This document shows positions 4,450 through 14,807 of a stretch of 19,156 bases of DNA, one piece after another. The notes under the pieces are model-generated. The model was not told the DNA's origin. It saw only the letters and a list, made by a program, of their open reading frames with translations, and made no database searches. Numbering within the stretch: the first letter of the stretch is position 1; the number at the start of each line of letters is the position of its first letter. The translations under genes were made by a program, and so were the position numbers. This DNA is from an uncultured Flavobacteriales bacterium (GTDB taxonomy: Bacteria > Bacteroidota > Bacteroidia > Palsa-965): assembly GCA_946478675.1 (NCBI GenBank), contig CAMLEF010000043.1, forward strand, positions 1 to 19,156. Reading direction: 5' to 3'.

Positions 4450-7400
4450 TTACTGCAGCATGAACAGCAGGCTGAGTCCCGCGCGGGTGCTGGCCGTTTT
4501 GAACGACGAGGAGATCAGCGGGTTCGTCATGATGCGGTCGCAGAAGAAACGAACGCGGAGCTGCTGCGTGAGCTGGTAGTCGACCGACGTTTTGATCGAG
4601 AAGATGTTCTGACCGGCCGTGAGCACATCGATGCCTTCTACCGCCTTGCGGATCACCGTCTGGTTGTTGCGGTATGATACGTCGGCGCGGATGTTCAGGT
4701 CGCTCGTCGGGATCTTCCCTTTCATGAGCTTCTTCATGAACTTCAGCGGCAGCTTCGGCACACGGTAACCGGCTCCGATCACCAGCTCGCGGCCGCTGAC
4801 TTCCGTGAGCTGCGTGTTGGCGAGGCTCATGCTCAGCGTACGGTCTTTCTTGTACTCGATGCGCGAGGTGAGGTTGTTGTTGCCGGCCCAGGTTACGTCG
4901 AACGCGATCAGCGGGCTGTACTGTTCCGTGATCGTTACCGAGTTGATCTGGTAACGGCTCTGGAAGTCATTCACCACGTTACGCGTAAAGGCAAAACCTG
5001 ACGAATCCATGTACGCGAGGTTCGTGCTGTAACCGCCGAGCGCGTAGGTGGAACGGTACGAGTGGCTGACGGAAACCGTCTTGAAGTATTTCTGCACCGG
5101 CTTGTATTTCGTCAGGCCGTCGTACGAAATACGCCAGTTCGGCAGCGGGATCACCGGGAACAGGTTCAGCGAAACGGACTCTGCGCGCTTGCCGGTATAC
5201 GCCGCCATGAACGCCGGGATGATCACGTCCTGCTGCACCGGGCTGTAACCGTCGGAGAAACCGGTCGGCAGCTGGCCCTGTGAATACGGGTTCTGGTTGC
5301 CGAGACGCTGTGATACGACCGCGCGGTTGTTCAGGAACTGCTGGAACACTTCCGAAGAATGATCGTCCTTATTGTCCTTCTTGAACGCCGTTTTCCAGGA
5401 GATGATCGAGATGCTGAACGTTCCGTTTTCCGTGCGCGACTGTTCGACGTAATCGCCCAGCAGCGGATCCCAATGGTAGAACGAACTAACGTTGAGCGAT
5501 TTCATGCGGCTTGCATTGAGCTCGATGCGAACATCAGGGAACGGCTCGAGCGTGGCGCGCATCGTCAGGTTCTGGCTGTTGCCCTGCGTGAATGGCGTGT
5601 ATAGTGAAGACGTCGAGACGAGCCATCCGTTTTCTTTCGCATAACGCGGGTAGAAGTCTTCATCCTGCGGACCGAAATTCTGCTGCTGACCGAAGAGGAA
5701 ACCGGTGCCCGGTGCGCGGAAATCGTAGCCGTAGCCGAGGAACTGCGTATTCGGTTTATAACCCGGCAAGGCCATGGTCGAGTTCTCCGTATACGTTCCC
5801 GAAATGTTGCGAACGCTCATCAGCAGTCGCGCCATGTATTCGACGATCGCATACTGGTTGTCGTCTTTCTTCGTCGTATCCTGCGCGGTGGGTTTCGTAT
5901 TCGCGTTACGCGGTGCCGGTGATTGCGGCGCTTTCTGCCCGGGTCGCTTCTGGTTGATCTTCTTGAAATACGGCACCGTGTTGTACAGCGTCGTCATGTC
6001 GATCTGCACCGTGTAATCCCATTTCGCGTTGTTGCCGATCGTGTTACCAACGCTGTCGGCCGTGAGCGGCGCGCGCTGCCACATGAAACCGGACGAGTAA
6101 CGCACGCTCGGTTTCACCCAGTCGAGGGCCGGGATCTTGTTCACCGGGATCGTATACGTCGCGTTCGTCGCATGATGATACGTCATCGTGGTACCGAAGC
6201 CGCGGATGTTGTGCCAGATGGAATCCTTCTCTTCTTTCGTGTCGATCTTGCCGTACGGCTCGAGGACGTTGCCGAGATTGTCGGCGGTGAAGTCGAACTT
6301 CAGGTTTTTCGTGAGGTCCCAGCGGAGATCGTAGCTGCGCGTCCACACGAACTGCTTGTTGAAGTTCACGGGCACGAATACGTCGCTGAAGCCCGTAATG
6401 TTGCGGCTCTTCACCTCGCCGTACTGGCGGTTGAGATCGGTCGAGAAGCCCACCATCGTCGGTGTCGGCGAGATGCTCATGTCGCGCAGGATCGTCATCC
6501 ATTTCGATTTCGCCCACTTCGCTTGCTTGAACGGCGTGTACGGTTTCACCTGCGGATTATACGTGTATGTCAATCCTCCGCGGTAATTGCGCAGCGTGCT
6601 GTACTCGAGGTTCACGTTGTGGCGATACACTTCGGTATACGCGTAGCTCACGGTGAAATTCGAAATGTCCCATGGATAGATTTTCGTTTTTCCTTTCGCC
6701 CGTTCCTTGTGCACGTTGGTCAGGTTGAAGCTCTTTCGCCTGGTATAATCCACCGTCGCGCCTCTTATGGAATCGCGCACGTTCTCACTCAGCGCATTGT
6801 TGTTCAACACCGGCTTCAGCAAAATATCAGGATCGAGCGGGTTGTACTGCGGCGTGATGAACGTTTCACCGTAACCCCAGAACAGCGGCACTTTAATACC
6901 GGTTTTCTCGTTGAAGAATTTGTCCACGTTCACGAGCGCCGATACGTCGTAGTTCGTCTGGTTTTCACGAAGACGTTCGCTGACTTTTTTCTCGATGCTT
7001 CCGAATCCCGGCGTCGCCATGTTGCCCGAGAGGTTCACTACGGCAAAGTCCGCGAGCTTGGCATTCACACGTGCCGTTGCTGCCCAGCCGCCATGCTCGT
7101 CGAAATCCGTCAGGCGCAATTCGTTGAACCATATCTCCGCGCATTTCGAAAAACCGTCGTCGCCATCACCGGCGCTCACCTTCTTCGGGTTACGCACGCC
7201 GAGCATGAACACTTTGATCATCGACAGGTTCGGGTTGCCTTTCACCGTTACCGTACGCTCCGGATGATCCGGGTCGGCCATGGAATATTCCTGCGTGAGC
7301 GAAGCCGTACCATTCGCCTGGTCGATGTTACGCTGCTGTTTCACCAGCTGCAGCAACTCGAACGCCAGCTCCATGTTATTGGCAACGGGCCATACCTTTT

Positions 7401-10400
7401 CACGCTCGGTTTCGTCGTTCGGCGAATAGTTGCCGGCAGGCGTTACTTTCAGCGGGATCGTGTATTCGTAATAGTTGTCCGTCTGGTCGGAGCCGATGCG
7501 GATGAATGCTACGAGATCACCGTCGTTGAGCGGCTGGGTGCTGCCCGCGCGCTGTTCCGCGTGGATGAACATGCGGATCTTCTTGTAGGAACGAACGTCG
7601 AGGTTGCTCTGCGTTTTGTAAGCCGCACGCGCGTCACCGTCTTCGAGGTCGCAGACTTTCATGGAAAGCGACTGCTCGTTGAGGCGGACCAGCGTTGCGC
7701 TCTGCACGTTCTGTTCGCGGTCGATGCCCGGGGGAAGCACGTAGTTCACCGGCGTCTTGTTGCCGTTCTCTTCGATGTTCACCGCCGCGAGATCGAACTC
7801 GGTATTGCTCTGGCTGTTGGAAATGTATTCGCCCGGGTGCAGCAGCGAGTAGTTGTATTTGCGCCAGTCGCTGCGAACGAGCTCGAGTCGCGCCATGCGG
7901 CAAACCACCGGCTTGTCGACGCCTTTGAAATACATCCGGATGAAACGGATCGAGTTGAAGTTCTCGATGGTGCCGACTTTCGCGGTGTACGAACGGATCG
8001 GAACGCGGAACTGGTACCAGGTGATCGGGCGCGTACGGCCGTCCTTCGTCGTAACGGAAGTCTGGTAAACGTCCGTGATGTAGTTGTTGCCGTTGTTGTT
8101 CGGGTTGATGTCCGTCGGCGTCAGCTTCACGCGGTATTCGTAATAGCCTTCGTTCTCGTTCAGCGTGTTGTCGCGGTTGATGTCTTCGTTGTTCGGAAGC
8201 GTGGTCGACTGCGTCGGGTAATCTTCGGAATAACCATCGTCGTTCGGCTGGCCCGTAGCCGGCGAGTTGCCGTCGGGACCGTTGAACATTTTGTAACGAT
8301 CGAGGATCGGCTTCGACTGGTTATCGTAATCGGTGCCGCGGTAATAATGGTAGTTGTCTCCCGACGGGTCTTTGTCAGCATTTATCCATGCCTGTGATCC
8401 CGTACCGTATGCACTTGCAATTTGATTTAAATAGAACTGGAAGAATTGCTTCTCGTCATCATCACCCAATCCATCGAGACCAACGTCCTGTTTCTTACGG
8501 TTGTTCTCGTCGTTATCAAATGCGTTCACGATCGACTGCACCACGGGCACGCGGCCCCACGCCGTATAATCGATCAGGCTCGTATCGCCGTTGATGGGCA
8601 GCCCGTTCTCGAAGCTCGTGCGCGAATCCTTCAGCACGTCTTCCGAAATGTTGCCGATGTCGATGCACAGTTCGCCCGTCGTGTTCTGCTGCGATTGCGG
8701 AACGTCTTCGTTGTACGGGTCCATCATCCAGAACTGGATGTATTCGATGTTCGCGGCTTCGAAGTCGTTCGTTTCGATGCGGCGCATGATACCGCCCCAG
8801 CGCGATGCAGGATTGTTCAGGTTGCCGTTCGCGTCGATACCGGAAGAGAAGCTCGTCGGCGCAACGTCGTAGTTGTACGGTCCGCGCTCGTTCGGGTAAT
8901 ACGCGAGATCGAGCATCGACACGTTCATCGGCTGACCGCTGGGTGGCTGCTTGTTCGGGAACACTTCCGTCTCGAGCACTTCGCGCACACGGTGGTCCGA
9001 CTGATCGGCCGTGGTAACGTGCGGCGGGCGCAGGTTGTTGTCGGGACGCTGGAAAAGCGGGTCGATCACGTACCAGGCGATCTTCGCGCGGTTGAAGCCG
9101 GACTCGACGGAATCACGCGAAGCTTCCGGGAAACGGCCGGGCTGTCCCTGCGGAACCGAAGCCAGCGACCATCCCTGCGGCGAACGGATATCGATCGCGG
9201 ATTGCGTGCCTTCGAAGTCGTCGATGTACGAGTTACCGGTTTTACCGATCGCCGGGTTGTGGTCGGGATGCAGGTATGCAAACTCGCCGTTGACGGTGAT
9301 CGAAGAAGGCACTTTCGTATCGATGAACGGAATGTTGTCGACAAAGCGGGTGAGGAACGGCGCGTCGGTGGTGTAGCTGAGGTCCGTGCCCATGATCGTG
9401 TTGCGCATCGGCTCGTCACCGACCTGGATCTTCTGCGTGACCGGGCGTTCCGTGAGGTTCATGATGGTGGCGCCGACGTGGAAGTTCTTGCTGAACATAT
9501 AATCCGCGTGCGCGCCCCAGAGTGTTTTCGATTGGATGGCGAACAGCGAATTACTTTCCAGCGAGATCTTGATCGGCACGCCGGAATTGAGAATACTTTC
9601 GTTGATGATGCGCACACGGCCGAGCGTGTAATCCACCGTATAGTCGACGTTCTCCTGCAGCGGCGCGCCACCGGCGGTCACCACGACAGAACCCTGCGGA
9701 ATGTTCACCGCGTTCAGCGAAATGTCGGAGTTGGAAGACGATTGATACGAGCCTTTCAGCTTGTAACGGTCTTTCGAAGTAAAGACGGTGGTAGCAACGG
9801 TTTTCGTGGAATCGTACAGCTGCGGGAATCCGTATTTGGCGTACAACGCCACGTCACCGTCAAGTGCATGGGGACCGAACAGGTAATCACCGAACGGATG
9901 GACCATTGGGAAAATCACGCGACCATTCGAAGAATTGATCGTCACGCCTTCGATAAAGTCGAACTGACCGTCGGGCGTTTGCTGCTGTTGCTGGTTGAGT
10001 TTGTCGAGGCTTAATACCTGGAGCAGTGGCTTGCCGTTGATCGGACCTTCGGGAATGAACGGAATATCCGTACCGGTCGACGGGTTGTTGTACCAAACCT
10101 GTAACTGGAAATTCGCGGGATTCACCTGGTACGCACCGACTGAATAGATGTTCTTCATCATCAGGTCCCAGAGATGGAAGCGATGTGCGACACCGCTATT
10201 GTCCGTAATCTTCGGAACGTTGTTTGTGCTCTTCAGCTGTTTTACGATGAGCGCATTCTGACCGGTAACACCGTCGTTGGAGAATTCACCGACCTGGTAG
10301 GTTTTACCGTTGAGCGTATACTGGTAAGCCACCGCAAGCACTTCGTCATAATTCAACGCCTGGTTCAGCGAGATGTAGCCTAACCGGGTATTGAACGTAT

Positions 10401-11766
10401 ATTCTGTAGACGCGAGGCGACGCGCATTGTTCACCCGTTCATAGTTGATGGCCTGCGTATAATTATATCCGTTAATGAGCGGAGCAAACGTTGTATTTAA
10501 TGGAATATTGATATCGCGGAGATTTTTATAAAGCGACGTATCCTGCTCGTAAAGATTATTCAACGCGTTGTGCGGAACCTGGTCTTCACTGGTGTTTACC
10601 GAGATGAAACCGGTGCCGACTTCTTCCAGCACGTTTTCACCGAGATCGCTTTGTGCAACGATGTTCCGCGTATTATCGACAGCACCCGTGCGGTTGGTCA
10701 CCCACACTTCGATGCGCGTGATCTGTACGCCGGAATTGATTACCGGGAAATTCGACAGCGCCTGGTCGTAGTGATCGTAGAAATACTGCGAAAGGAAATA
10801 GTGCTTGTTCGCTTCGTAGTTGTCGGCCTGCACTTCGAAGGTGCTCGTCTGCGCGCCGCCGGTAACGTTGATCTCCGATTTTTTACCGCGCTCCTGCGAG
10901 ATGATGCTCGTGACCATGAGGCGTCCGAACTGCAGCTGCGTTTTAATACCGAAGAGCGTCTGGCTGCCCGTGATCAGCGAGGTATTCAATCCGAAGTTGA
11001 CGTTACCCGCTTCGATCTTCTTGATGATGTCGTCTTCGAAGCCGGTGAACTCGAGCTTCATCTGGTTCTCCCATTCGAAGGTGGAACCGGTGTTGTAGTT
11101 CGTCGTCAGCTTCAGCTTCTCGCCGATCTTGCCGACAACGTTGAGCTGGATCTTTTCATCGAAGTCGAACGTGGAAACACGACGCTGGCGTTCGGGAAGC
11201 GCGGGGTTGTCCGTGCGGTTGATGTCGATGCCGAAGATCAGCTCGGCCTGTCCCTGCGGACGGATGTCGATCGTTCCGCCGCCGAAAATATCACCGAAGG
11301 CGCCACCGATCGGGATCGGCGGAATGAGGTTGGAGCTTTTGCCGCGTACCTGGTTCTGGCTTTCCGCATGCTCGCGTTGACGCCAGTAATCGTGCACCGA
11401 CTTTTTCATGTCGTAGTAGATGTACTCTTCCTGCGTCATGTACATCGGCGGGCGATAATCCTTGTTGCCGAGCTTCTGTTCGTAGATGTAAAGGTTGGAA
11501 TCGGGATCGTAGGTCACCGTCTTCTTGATGTTGGACGGATCGCTCAGGCGCATGTTGCCGTTGTTCGAATAATACCAGGGGTCGAGGCCCGACTGGTCCG
11601 GAGGCGTGCAGGAATCACATCCGACCGCAGGACTGTCATTACCGCCGACGAGTCCGCGCTGGAAGGAGCGTTGGGAAGAAGCCACCCGGGCGTTGCTGTT
11701 CATGACTGCGGCCAGCAATCCGAAGGAAACAACAGCGACGATGGTATATTTCAGGAACGGTTTCAA
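4450..11766 (-). CDS. sprA: SprA, outer-membrane translocon of type IX secretion
   Basis: A 2438-residue protein, close to the 2403 residues I recall for Flavobacterium johnsoniae SprA (also called Sov). SprA is the very large beta-barrel through which T9SS cargo crosses the outer membrane. Residues 1-30 are a signal peptide (MKPFLKYTIVAVVSFGLLAA). The N-terminal region has IPIGGAFGDIFGGGTIDIRP and QGQAELIFGI; near residue 850 is IDDFEGTQSAIDIRSPQGW, diagnostic of the family. Acidic loops occur near residue 1200 (DINRDNTLNENEGYYEY). The C-terminus, LSLLFMLQ, fits a final beta-strand. The start is TTG: only six codons separate it from an in-frame TAA (11785-11787), with no ATG or GTG between, and the first internal ATG (M22) would destroy the signal peptide. 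The gene is third after maeB and ruvA, 117 nt downstream of ruvA. Confidence 0.97.
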   Translation of the reverse strand: MKPFLKYTIVAVVSFGLLAAVMNSNARVASSQRSFQRGLVGGNDSPAVGCDSCTPPDQSGLDPWYYSNNGNMRLSDPSNIKKTVTYDPDSNLYIYEQKLGNKDYRPPMYMTQEEYIYYDMKKSVHDYWRQREHAESQNQVRGKSSNLIPPIPIGGAFGDIFGGGTIDIRPQGQAELIFGIDINRTDNPALPERQRRVSTFDFDEKIQLNVVGKIGEKLKLTTNYNTGSTFEWENQMKLEFTGFEDDIIKKIEAGNVNFGLNTSLITGSQTLFGIKTQLQFGRLMVTSIISQERGKKSEINVTGGAQTSTFEVQADNYEANKHYFLSQYFYDHYDQALSNFPVINSGVQITRIEVWVTNRTGAVDNTRNIVAQSDLGENVLEEVGTGFISVNTSEDQVPHNALNNLYEQDTSLYKNLRDINIPLNTTFAPLINGYNYTQAINYERVNNARRLASTEYTFNTRLGYISLNQALNYDEVLAVAYQYTLNGKTYQVGEFSNDGVTGQNALIVKQLKSTNNVPKITDNSGVAHRFHLWDLMMKNIYSVGAYQVNPANFQLQVWYNNPSTGTDIPFIPEGPINGKPLLQVLSLDKLNQQQQQTPDGQFDFIEGVTINSSNGRVIFPMVHPFGDYLFGPHALDGDVALYAKYGFPQLYDSTKTVATTVFTSKDRYKLKGSYQSSSNSDISLNAVNIPQGSVVVTAGGAPLQENVDYTVDYTLGRVRIINESILNSGVPIKISLESNSLFAIQSKTLWGAHADYMFSKNFHVGATIMNLTERPVTQKIQVGDEPMRNTIMGTDLSYTTDAPFLTRFVDNIPFIDTKVPSSITVNGEFAYLHPDHNPAIGKTGNSYIDDFEGTQSAIDIRSPQGWSLASVPQGQPGRFPEASRDSVESGFNRAKIAWYVIDPLFQRPDNNLRPPHVTTADQSDHRVREVLETEVFPNKQPPSGQPMNVSMLDLAYYPNERGPYNYDVAPTSFSSGIDANGNLNNPASRWGGIMRRIETNDFEAANIEYIQFWMMDPYNEDVPQSQQNTTGELCIDIGNISEDVLKDSRTSFENGLPINGDTSLIDYTAWGRVPVVQSIVNAFDNDENNRKKQDVGLDGLGDDDEKQFFQFYLNQIASAYGTGSQAWINADKDPSGDNYHYYRGTDYDNQSKPILDRYKMFNGPDGNSPATGQPNDDGYSEDYPTQSTTLPNNEDINRDNTLNENEGYYEYRVKLTPTDINPNNNGNNYITDVYQTSVTTKDGRTRPITWYQFRVPIRSYTAKVGTIENFNSIRFIRMYFKGVDKPVVCRMARLELVRSDWRKYNYSLLHPGEYISNSQSNTEFDLAAVNIEENGNKTPVNYVLPPGIDREQNVQSATLVRLNEQSLSMKVCDLEDGDARAAYKTQSNLDVRSYKKIRMFIHAEQRAGSTQPLNDGDLVAFIRIGSDQTDNYYEYTIPLKVTPAGNYSPNDETEREKVWPVANNMELAFELLQLVKQQRNIDQANGTASLTQEYSMADPDHPERTVTVKGNPNLSMIKVFMLGVRNPKKVSAGDGDDGFSKCAEIWFNELRLTDFDEHGGWAATARVNAKLADFAVVNLSGNMATPGFGSIEKKVSERLRENQTNYDVSALVNVDKFFNEKTGIKVPLFWGYGETFITPQYNPLDPDILLKPVLNNNALSENVRDSIRGATVDYTRRKSFNLTNVHKERAKGKTKIYPWDISNFTVSYAYTEVYRHNVNLEYSTLRNYRGGLTYTYNPQVKPYTPFKQAKWAKSKWMTILRDMSISPTPTMVGFSTDLNRQYGEVKSRNITGFSDVFVPVNFNKQFVWTRSYDLRWDLTKNLKFDFTADNLGNVLEPYGKIDTKEEKDSIWHNIRGFGTTMTYHHATNATYTIPVNKIPALDWVKPSVRYSSGFMWQRAPLTADSVGNTIGNNAKWDYTVQIDMTTLYNTVPYFKKINQKRPGQKAPQSPAPRNANTKPTAQDTTKKDDNQYAIVEYMARLLMSVRNISGTYTENSTMALPGYKPNTQFLGYGYDFRAPGTGFLFGQQQNFGPQDEDFYPRYAKENGWLVSTSSLYTPFTQGNSQNLTMRATLEPFPDVRIELNASRMKSLNVSSFYHWDPLLGDYVEQSRTENGTFSISIISWKTAFKKDNKDDHSSEVFQQFLNNRAVVSQRLGNQNPYSQGQLPTGFSDGYSPVQQDVIIPAFMAAYTGKRAESVSLNLFPVIPLPNWRISYDGLTKYKPVQKYFKTVSVSHSYRSTYALGGYSTNLAYMDSSGFAFTRNVVNDFQSRYQINSVTITEQYSPLIAFDVTWAGNNNLTSRIEYKKDRTLSMSLANTQLTEVSGRELVIGAGYRVPKLPLKFMKKLMKGKIPTSDLNIRADVSYRNNQTVIRKAVEGIDVLTAGQNIFSIKTSVDYQLTQQLRVRFFCDRIMTNPLISSSFKTASTRAGLSLLFMLQ

Positions 11767-11811
11767 GGTTATGCTAAGTGCGGGTTATGCGTTGTTTTCC
11801 TCAAGACGCAG

Positions 11812-11840
11812 CCCGGCAGTTTCGGTTGCCAGCGGCCGGG
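11812..11840. other. Inverted repeat in the ruvA-sprA spacer
   Basis: CCCGGC (11812-11817) and GCCGGG (11835-11840) form an outer stem; GGCA (11815-11818) and TGCC (11827-11830) an alternative inner one. It lies about 45 nt upstream of the sprA TTG, in its leader if the two genes are co-transcribed. There is no T-run, so it is not a simple terminator. Confidence 0.35.
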
Positions 11841-11883
11841 TATTTCGCGAATTTCGGATGGGTTTTAACAAAACGGGCAAGAA

Positions 11884-12471
11884 TTACAGGTTCTTTAATG
11901 CGAGTTTTAACAGGTGTTCGACAGAGACGGCATTCCCTTCTGTACGCAGCGATTTGTCGACCGCTTTTTCCGCAACGTTCCGGGCAAAGCCCAGCATGAC
12001 GAGAGCAGATAACGCTTCTTCCCGCATTTTATTGTCTCCGGCAAAAACAGGAATCGTGCTTCCCGGCATTTCTTTTCCGAAACGGCCTTTCAGGTCCACG
12101 ATGATGCGCTGCGCCGACTTTTCGCCGATGCCTTTGATCGCCTTGAGCGCCGCTACGTTCCCCGTGAGAATGGCCGACACGATTTCACCCGGCGCCATCG
12201 ACGAAAGGATCATGCGCGCGGTTCCCGGCCCGACTCCCGAAACGGAAACCAGCTGGCGGAACAGTTCGCGTTCTTCTTCGTCGCCGAAACCGAACAGCAC
12301 GTGCGCGTCTTCCCGCACCGAGAGATGCGCATAGACACGGCAGTTGCCGCTTTCGGGAAGCTTCGAGAAGGTATTCAGCGAAATGTTGAGGTGATAGCCC
12401 ACGCCGCTGCATTCGATGACTACGAACGTCGGCGTTTTTACCGCAAGCTTTCCCTCGAAATGATTGTACAT
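11884..12471 (-). CDS. ruvA: Holliday junction branch migration protein RuvA
   Basis: A 195-residue protein of normal RuvA length. RuvA tetramers bind four-way DNA junctions and load the RuvB helicase during recombination and repair. The N-terminal OB-fold domain (about 1-62) starts MYNHFEGKLAVKTPTFVVIE; the second domain carries two helix-hairpin-helix motifs, LVSVSGVGPGTARMIL and AIKGIGEKSAQRIIVDLKGR; the C-terminal domain, which contacts RuvB, has EEALSALVMLGF. I chose ATG 12471 rather than an in-frame start at 12501, because the shorter protein begins exactly where RuvA proteins begin and the longer one would overlap maeB. It starts 4 nt after the maeB stop, implying co-transcription. ruvB is not in the window. 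Confidence 0.96.
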   Translation of the reverse strand: MYNHFEGKLAVKTPTFVVIECSGVGYHLNISLNTFSKLPESGNCRVYAHLSVREDAHVLFGFGDEEERELFRQLVSVSGVGPGTARMILSSMAPGEIVSAILTGNVAALKAIKGIGEKSAQRIIVDLKGRFGKEMPGSTIPVFAGDNKMREEALSALVMLGFARNVAEKAVDKSLRTEGNAVSVEHLLKLALKNL

Positions 12472-12475
12472 GTGT

Positions 12476-14749
12476 TTAGCTTCTGCGTGATTGCGCGTCA
12501 ACGACGGCGATGGTAACCATGTTCACGATTTCGCGCACCGAGCTGCCGAGCTGGAGCACGTGTACCGGCTTTTTCATGCCGATGAGCACCGGCCCGATCG
12601 CTTCGGCGTCACCCATTTCCTGCAGCAGCTTGTAAGCGATGTTGCCCGAAGCGAGGTTGGGGAAAATGAGCGTGTTCACCTTTTTGCCGACCAGCTCGCT
12701 GAAGGGGAACTGCTCTTTCAGCAGCTCGTTGTTCAGCGCGAAGTTCGCCTGCATCTCGCCATCGACGATGAGGCCGGGATAATCGCGGTGCAGGATCGCC
12801 GTGGCTTCGCGGACTTTCTCAGGCACCAGTCCGTCGGATGAACCGAAGTTCGTGTATGAGAGCAGCGCAATGCGAGGAATGACGTTGAACTGGCGGATGG
12901 CCTGCGCAGTGAGCACGGTGATGTCGACCAGCTCTTGTGCGGTGGGATCCACGTTCATCGTCGTATCAGCGAAGAAGAAATTGCCGGAGCGCGTGGACAT
13001 GATGTACATGCCGGCCACGCGGTTGACGCCGTCCTGCACGCCGATACACTGCAGCGCGGGAATGATCGGTGCGGCGTATTTGCGGGTGAGCCCGGAGATC
13101 ATTGCATCGGCCATGCCGGTTTCCACCATCATCGCACCGAAGTAGTTGCGCTCCGTCATCACCTTTTTCGCTTCGTAAAGCGTGACGCCGCGGCGTTTGC
13201 GTTTCTGGAAATACATCTCGCCGAAACGGACGCGGGTATCTTCCTGCGAAATGTCGCGCGGATCAAGGATGGGCGTATCACCGAGGTCGAGGTTGTTCTC
13301 CTCCATGAGGCGCTGGATCTTCGCCACGTCGCCGAGCAGGATCGGGCGGGCAATGCCTTCGTCGCGCGCCACCTGTGCCGCCTTGAGAACTTTGTACGTG
13401 TCCGCTTCGGTGAACACCACACGCTTCGGATTCTGACGCGCTTTCGTCGCCAGGCCGCGCACGAGCTTATTGTCGCGGCCGAGACGGTTGTTCAGCTCGG
13501 CACGATACGCTTCCCAATCGGTGATGGGACGTTTCGCAACACCGGAATCGATGGCCGCTTTGGCAACCGCAGGCCCGACGGTAGAGATCAGGCGCGAGTC
13601 GATCGGTTTCGGGATGAGGTACGTGGGCCCGAAGCTGAGGTTGCGCGTATCGTAAGCGTGGTTCACATCATCGGGAACGGGTTCTTTCGCGAGCTCGGCA
13701 ATGGCGTACGCAGCAGCCAGCTTCATGGCTTCGTTGATCGAAGTGGCGCGCACGTCGAGCGCTCCGCGGAAAATGTACGGGAAGCCGAGCACGTTGTTCA
13801 CCTGGTTCGGATGATCGGAACGGCCGGTTGCCATGATGATATCGGGACGGGCAGCCATCGCCTCGTCGTAAGAAATTTCAGGATCGGGATTCGCCAGCGC
13901 AAACACGACCGGGCGATCGGCCATCGAACGGATCATGTCCTGCGTCACGACGTTGCCTTTGGAAAGACCCACGAAAATGTCGGCGCCTTGTATCGCCTCC
14001 GCCAGCGTCTTTTTGCCCATGGGCTTCACGGCGAAAAACTTCTTGCTCTCATCGAGATCATCACGGTCGGTGGTGATCACGCCTTTGCTGTCGAGCATGA
14101 GAATGTTTTCCTTCTTCACGCCTACGGCAATGTACATGCGCGTGCACGAGATCGCGGAAGCTCCCGCGCCGTTCACTACCAGCTTTACTTCTCCGATCTT
14201 CTTGCCCGCCACTTCGCACGCATTGATCAGCGCTGCCGACGAAATGATCGCCGTTCCGTGCTGGTCGTCGTGCATGACGGGAATATCGAGCTCTTCTTTC
14301 AGCCGGCGTTCGATCTCGAAACATTCCGGCGCCTTGATGTCTTCCAGGTTGATGCCGCCGAACGTGGGAGCAATCGCCTTGACGGTCTGCACGAACGTGT
14401 CGATGTCGTTGGCGTCTACCTCGATGTCGAACACGTCGATATCGGCGTAGATCTTGAAGAGCATGCCTTTCCCTTCCATGACCGGCTTGGAAGCCAGCGG
14501 CCCGATGTTGCCCAGTCCGAGCACAGCGGTCCCATTGGAAATGACGGCGACGAGGTTGCCTTTGGAGGTGTATTTGTAAGCGTCTTCGGGTTGCTTTTCG
14601 ATCTCGAGGCAGGGCTCGGCTACACCGGGAGAGTATGCCAGCGTCAGGTCGCGTTGCGAGCTGTACGGTTTGGTCGGCAATACTTCAATTTTCCCGGGTC
14701 GGCCCTGGGAGTGATAATCGAGGGCGTCCTGCTTGCGGAATTTAGCCAT
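12476..14749 (-). CDS. maeB: NADP-dependent malic enzyme with phosphotransacetylase-like domain
   Basis: A 757-residue two-domain MaeB. Malic enzyme converts malate to pyruvate, CO2 and NADPH in the cytoplasm. The N-terminal malic enzyme domain (about 1-430) shows the catalytic tyrosine in [11 protein letters not shown] (Y39), the catalytic lysine in MEGKGMLFK (K94), metal ligands in [13 protein letters not shown] (E136, D137) and [10 protein letters not shown] (D161/D162), and the dinucleotide-binding [12 protein letters not shown] (191-202). The C-terminal part (about 430-757, from [16 protein letters not shown]) is homologous to phosphotransacetylase; in studied MaeB enzymes it is not a phosphotransacetylase but an acetyl-CoA-sensing regulatory domain. 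ATG 14749 is preceded by a leader with two perfect palindromes. ruvA follows after 4 nt. Confidence 0.96.
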   Translation of the reverse strand: MAKFRKQDALDYHSQGRPGKIEVLPTKPYSSQRDLTLAYSPGVAEPCLEIEKQPEDAYKYTSKGNLVAVISNGTAVLGLGNIGPLASKPVMEGKGMLFKIYADIDVFDIEVDANDIDTFVQTVKAIAPTFGGINLEDIKAPECFEIERRLKEELDIPVMHDDQHGTAIISSAALINACEVAGKKIGEVKLVVNGAGASAISCTRMYIAVGVKKENILMLDSKGVITTDRDDLDESKKFFAVKPMGKKTLAEAIQGADIFVGLSKGNVVTQDMIRSMADRPVVFALANPDPEISYDEAMAARPDIIMATGRSDHPNQVNNVLGFPYIFRGALDVRATSINEAMKLAAAYAIAELAKEPVPDDVNHAYDTRNLSFGPTYLIPKPIDSRLISTVGPAVAKAAIDSGVAKRPITDWEAYRAELNNRLGRDNKLVRGLATKARQNPKRVVFTEADTYKVLKAAQVARDEGIARPILLGDVAKIQRLMEENNLDLGDTPILDPRDISQEDTRVRFGEMYFQKRKRRGVTLYEAKKVMTERNYFGAMMVETGMADAMISGLTRKYAAPIIPALQCIGVQDGVNRVAGMYIMSTRSGNFFFADTTMNVDPTAQELVDITVLTAQAIRQFNVIPRIALLSYTNFGSSDGLVPEKVREATAILHRDYPGLIVDGEMQANFALNNELLKEQFPFSELVGKKVNTLIFPNLASGNIAYKLLQEMGDAEAIGPVLIGMKKPVHVLQLGSSVREIVNMVTIAVVDAQSRRS

Positions 14750-14765
14750 AAGAATAATCTACTTT

Positions 14766-14807
14766 TTTCCGCATTCCGCGGAATGATTTTTCCGGAAAAG
14801 GCGGAAA
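14766..14807. promoter_or_regulatory. Nested palindromes in the maeB leader
   Basis: Two perfect palindromes stand almost side by side, CATTCCGCGGAATG (14772-14785) and TTTTCCGGAAAA (14788-14799), enclosed by the inverted pair TTTCCGC (14766-14772) and GCGGAAA (14801-14807). The element begins 17 nt upstream of the maeB ATG. It could be an operator or an RNA hairpin; the repeated TTCCGC/GCGGAA words favour a dimeric DNA-binding protein. No regulator is identified. Confidence 0.45.

Noticed and set aside
5923..8397. Long open frame (824 codons) on the plus strand, opposite sprA
   Set aside because: Rich in Arg, Val and His with no domain or signal; it mirrors the codon use of sprA on the other strand. 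The open frames at 8446-10014 and 10570-11868 are the same effect.
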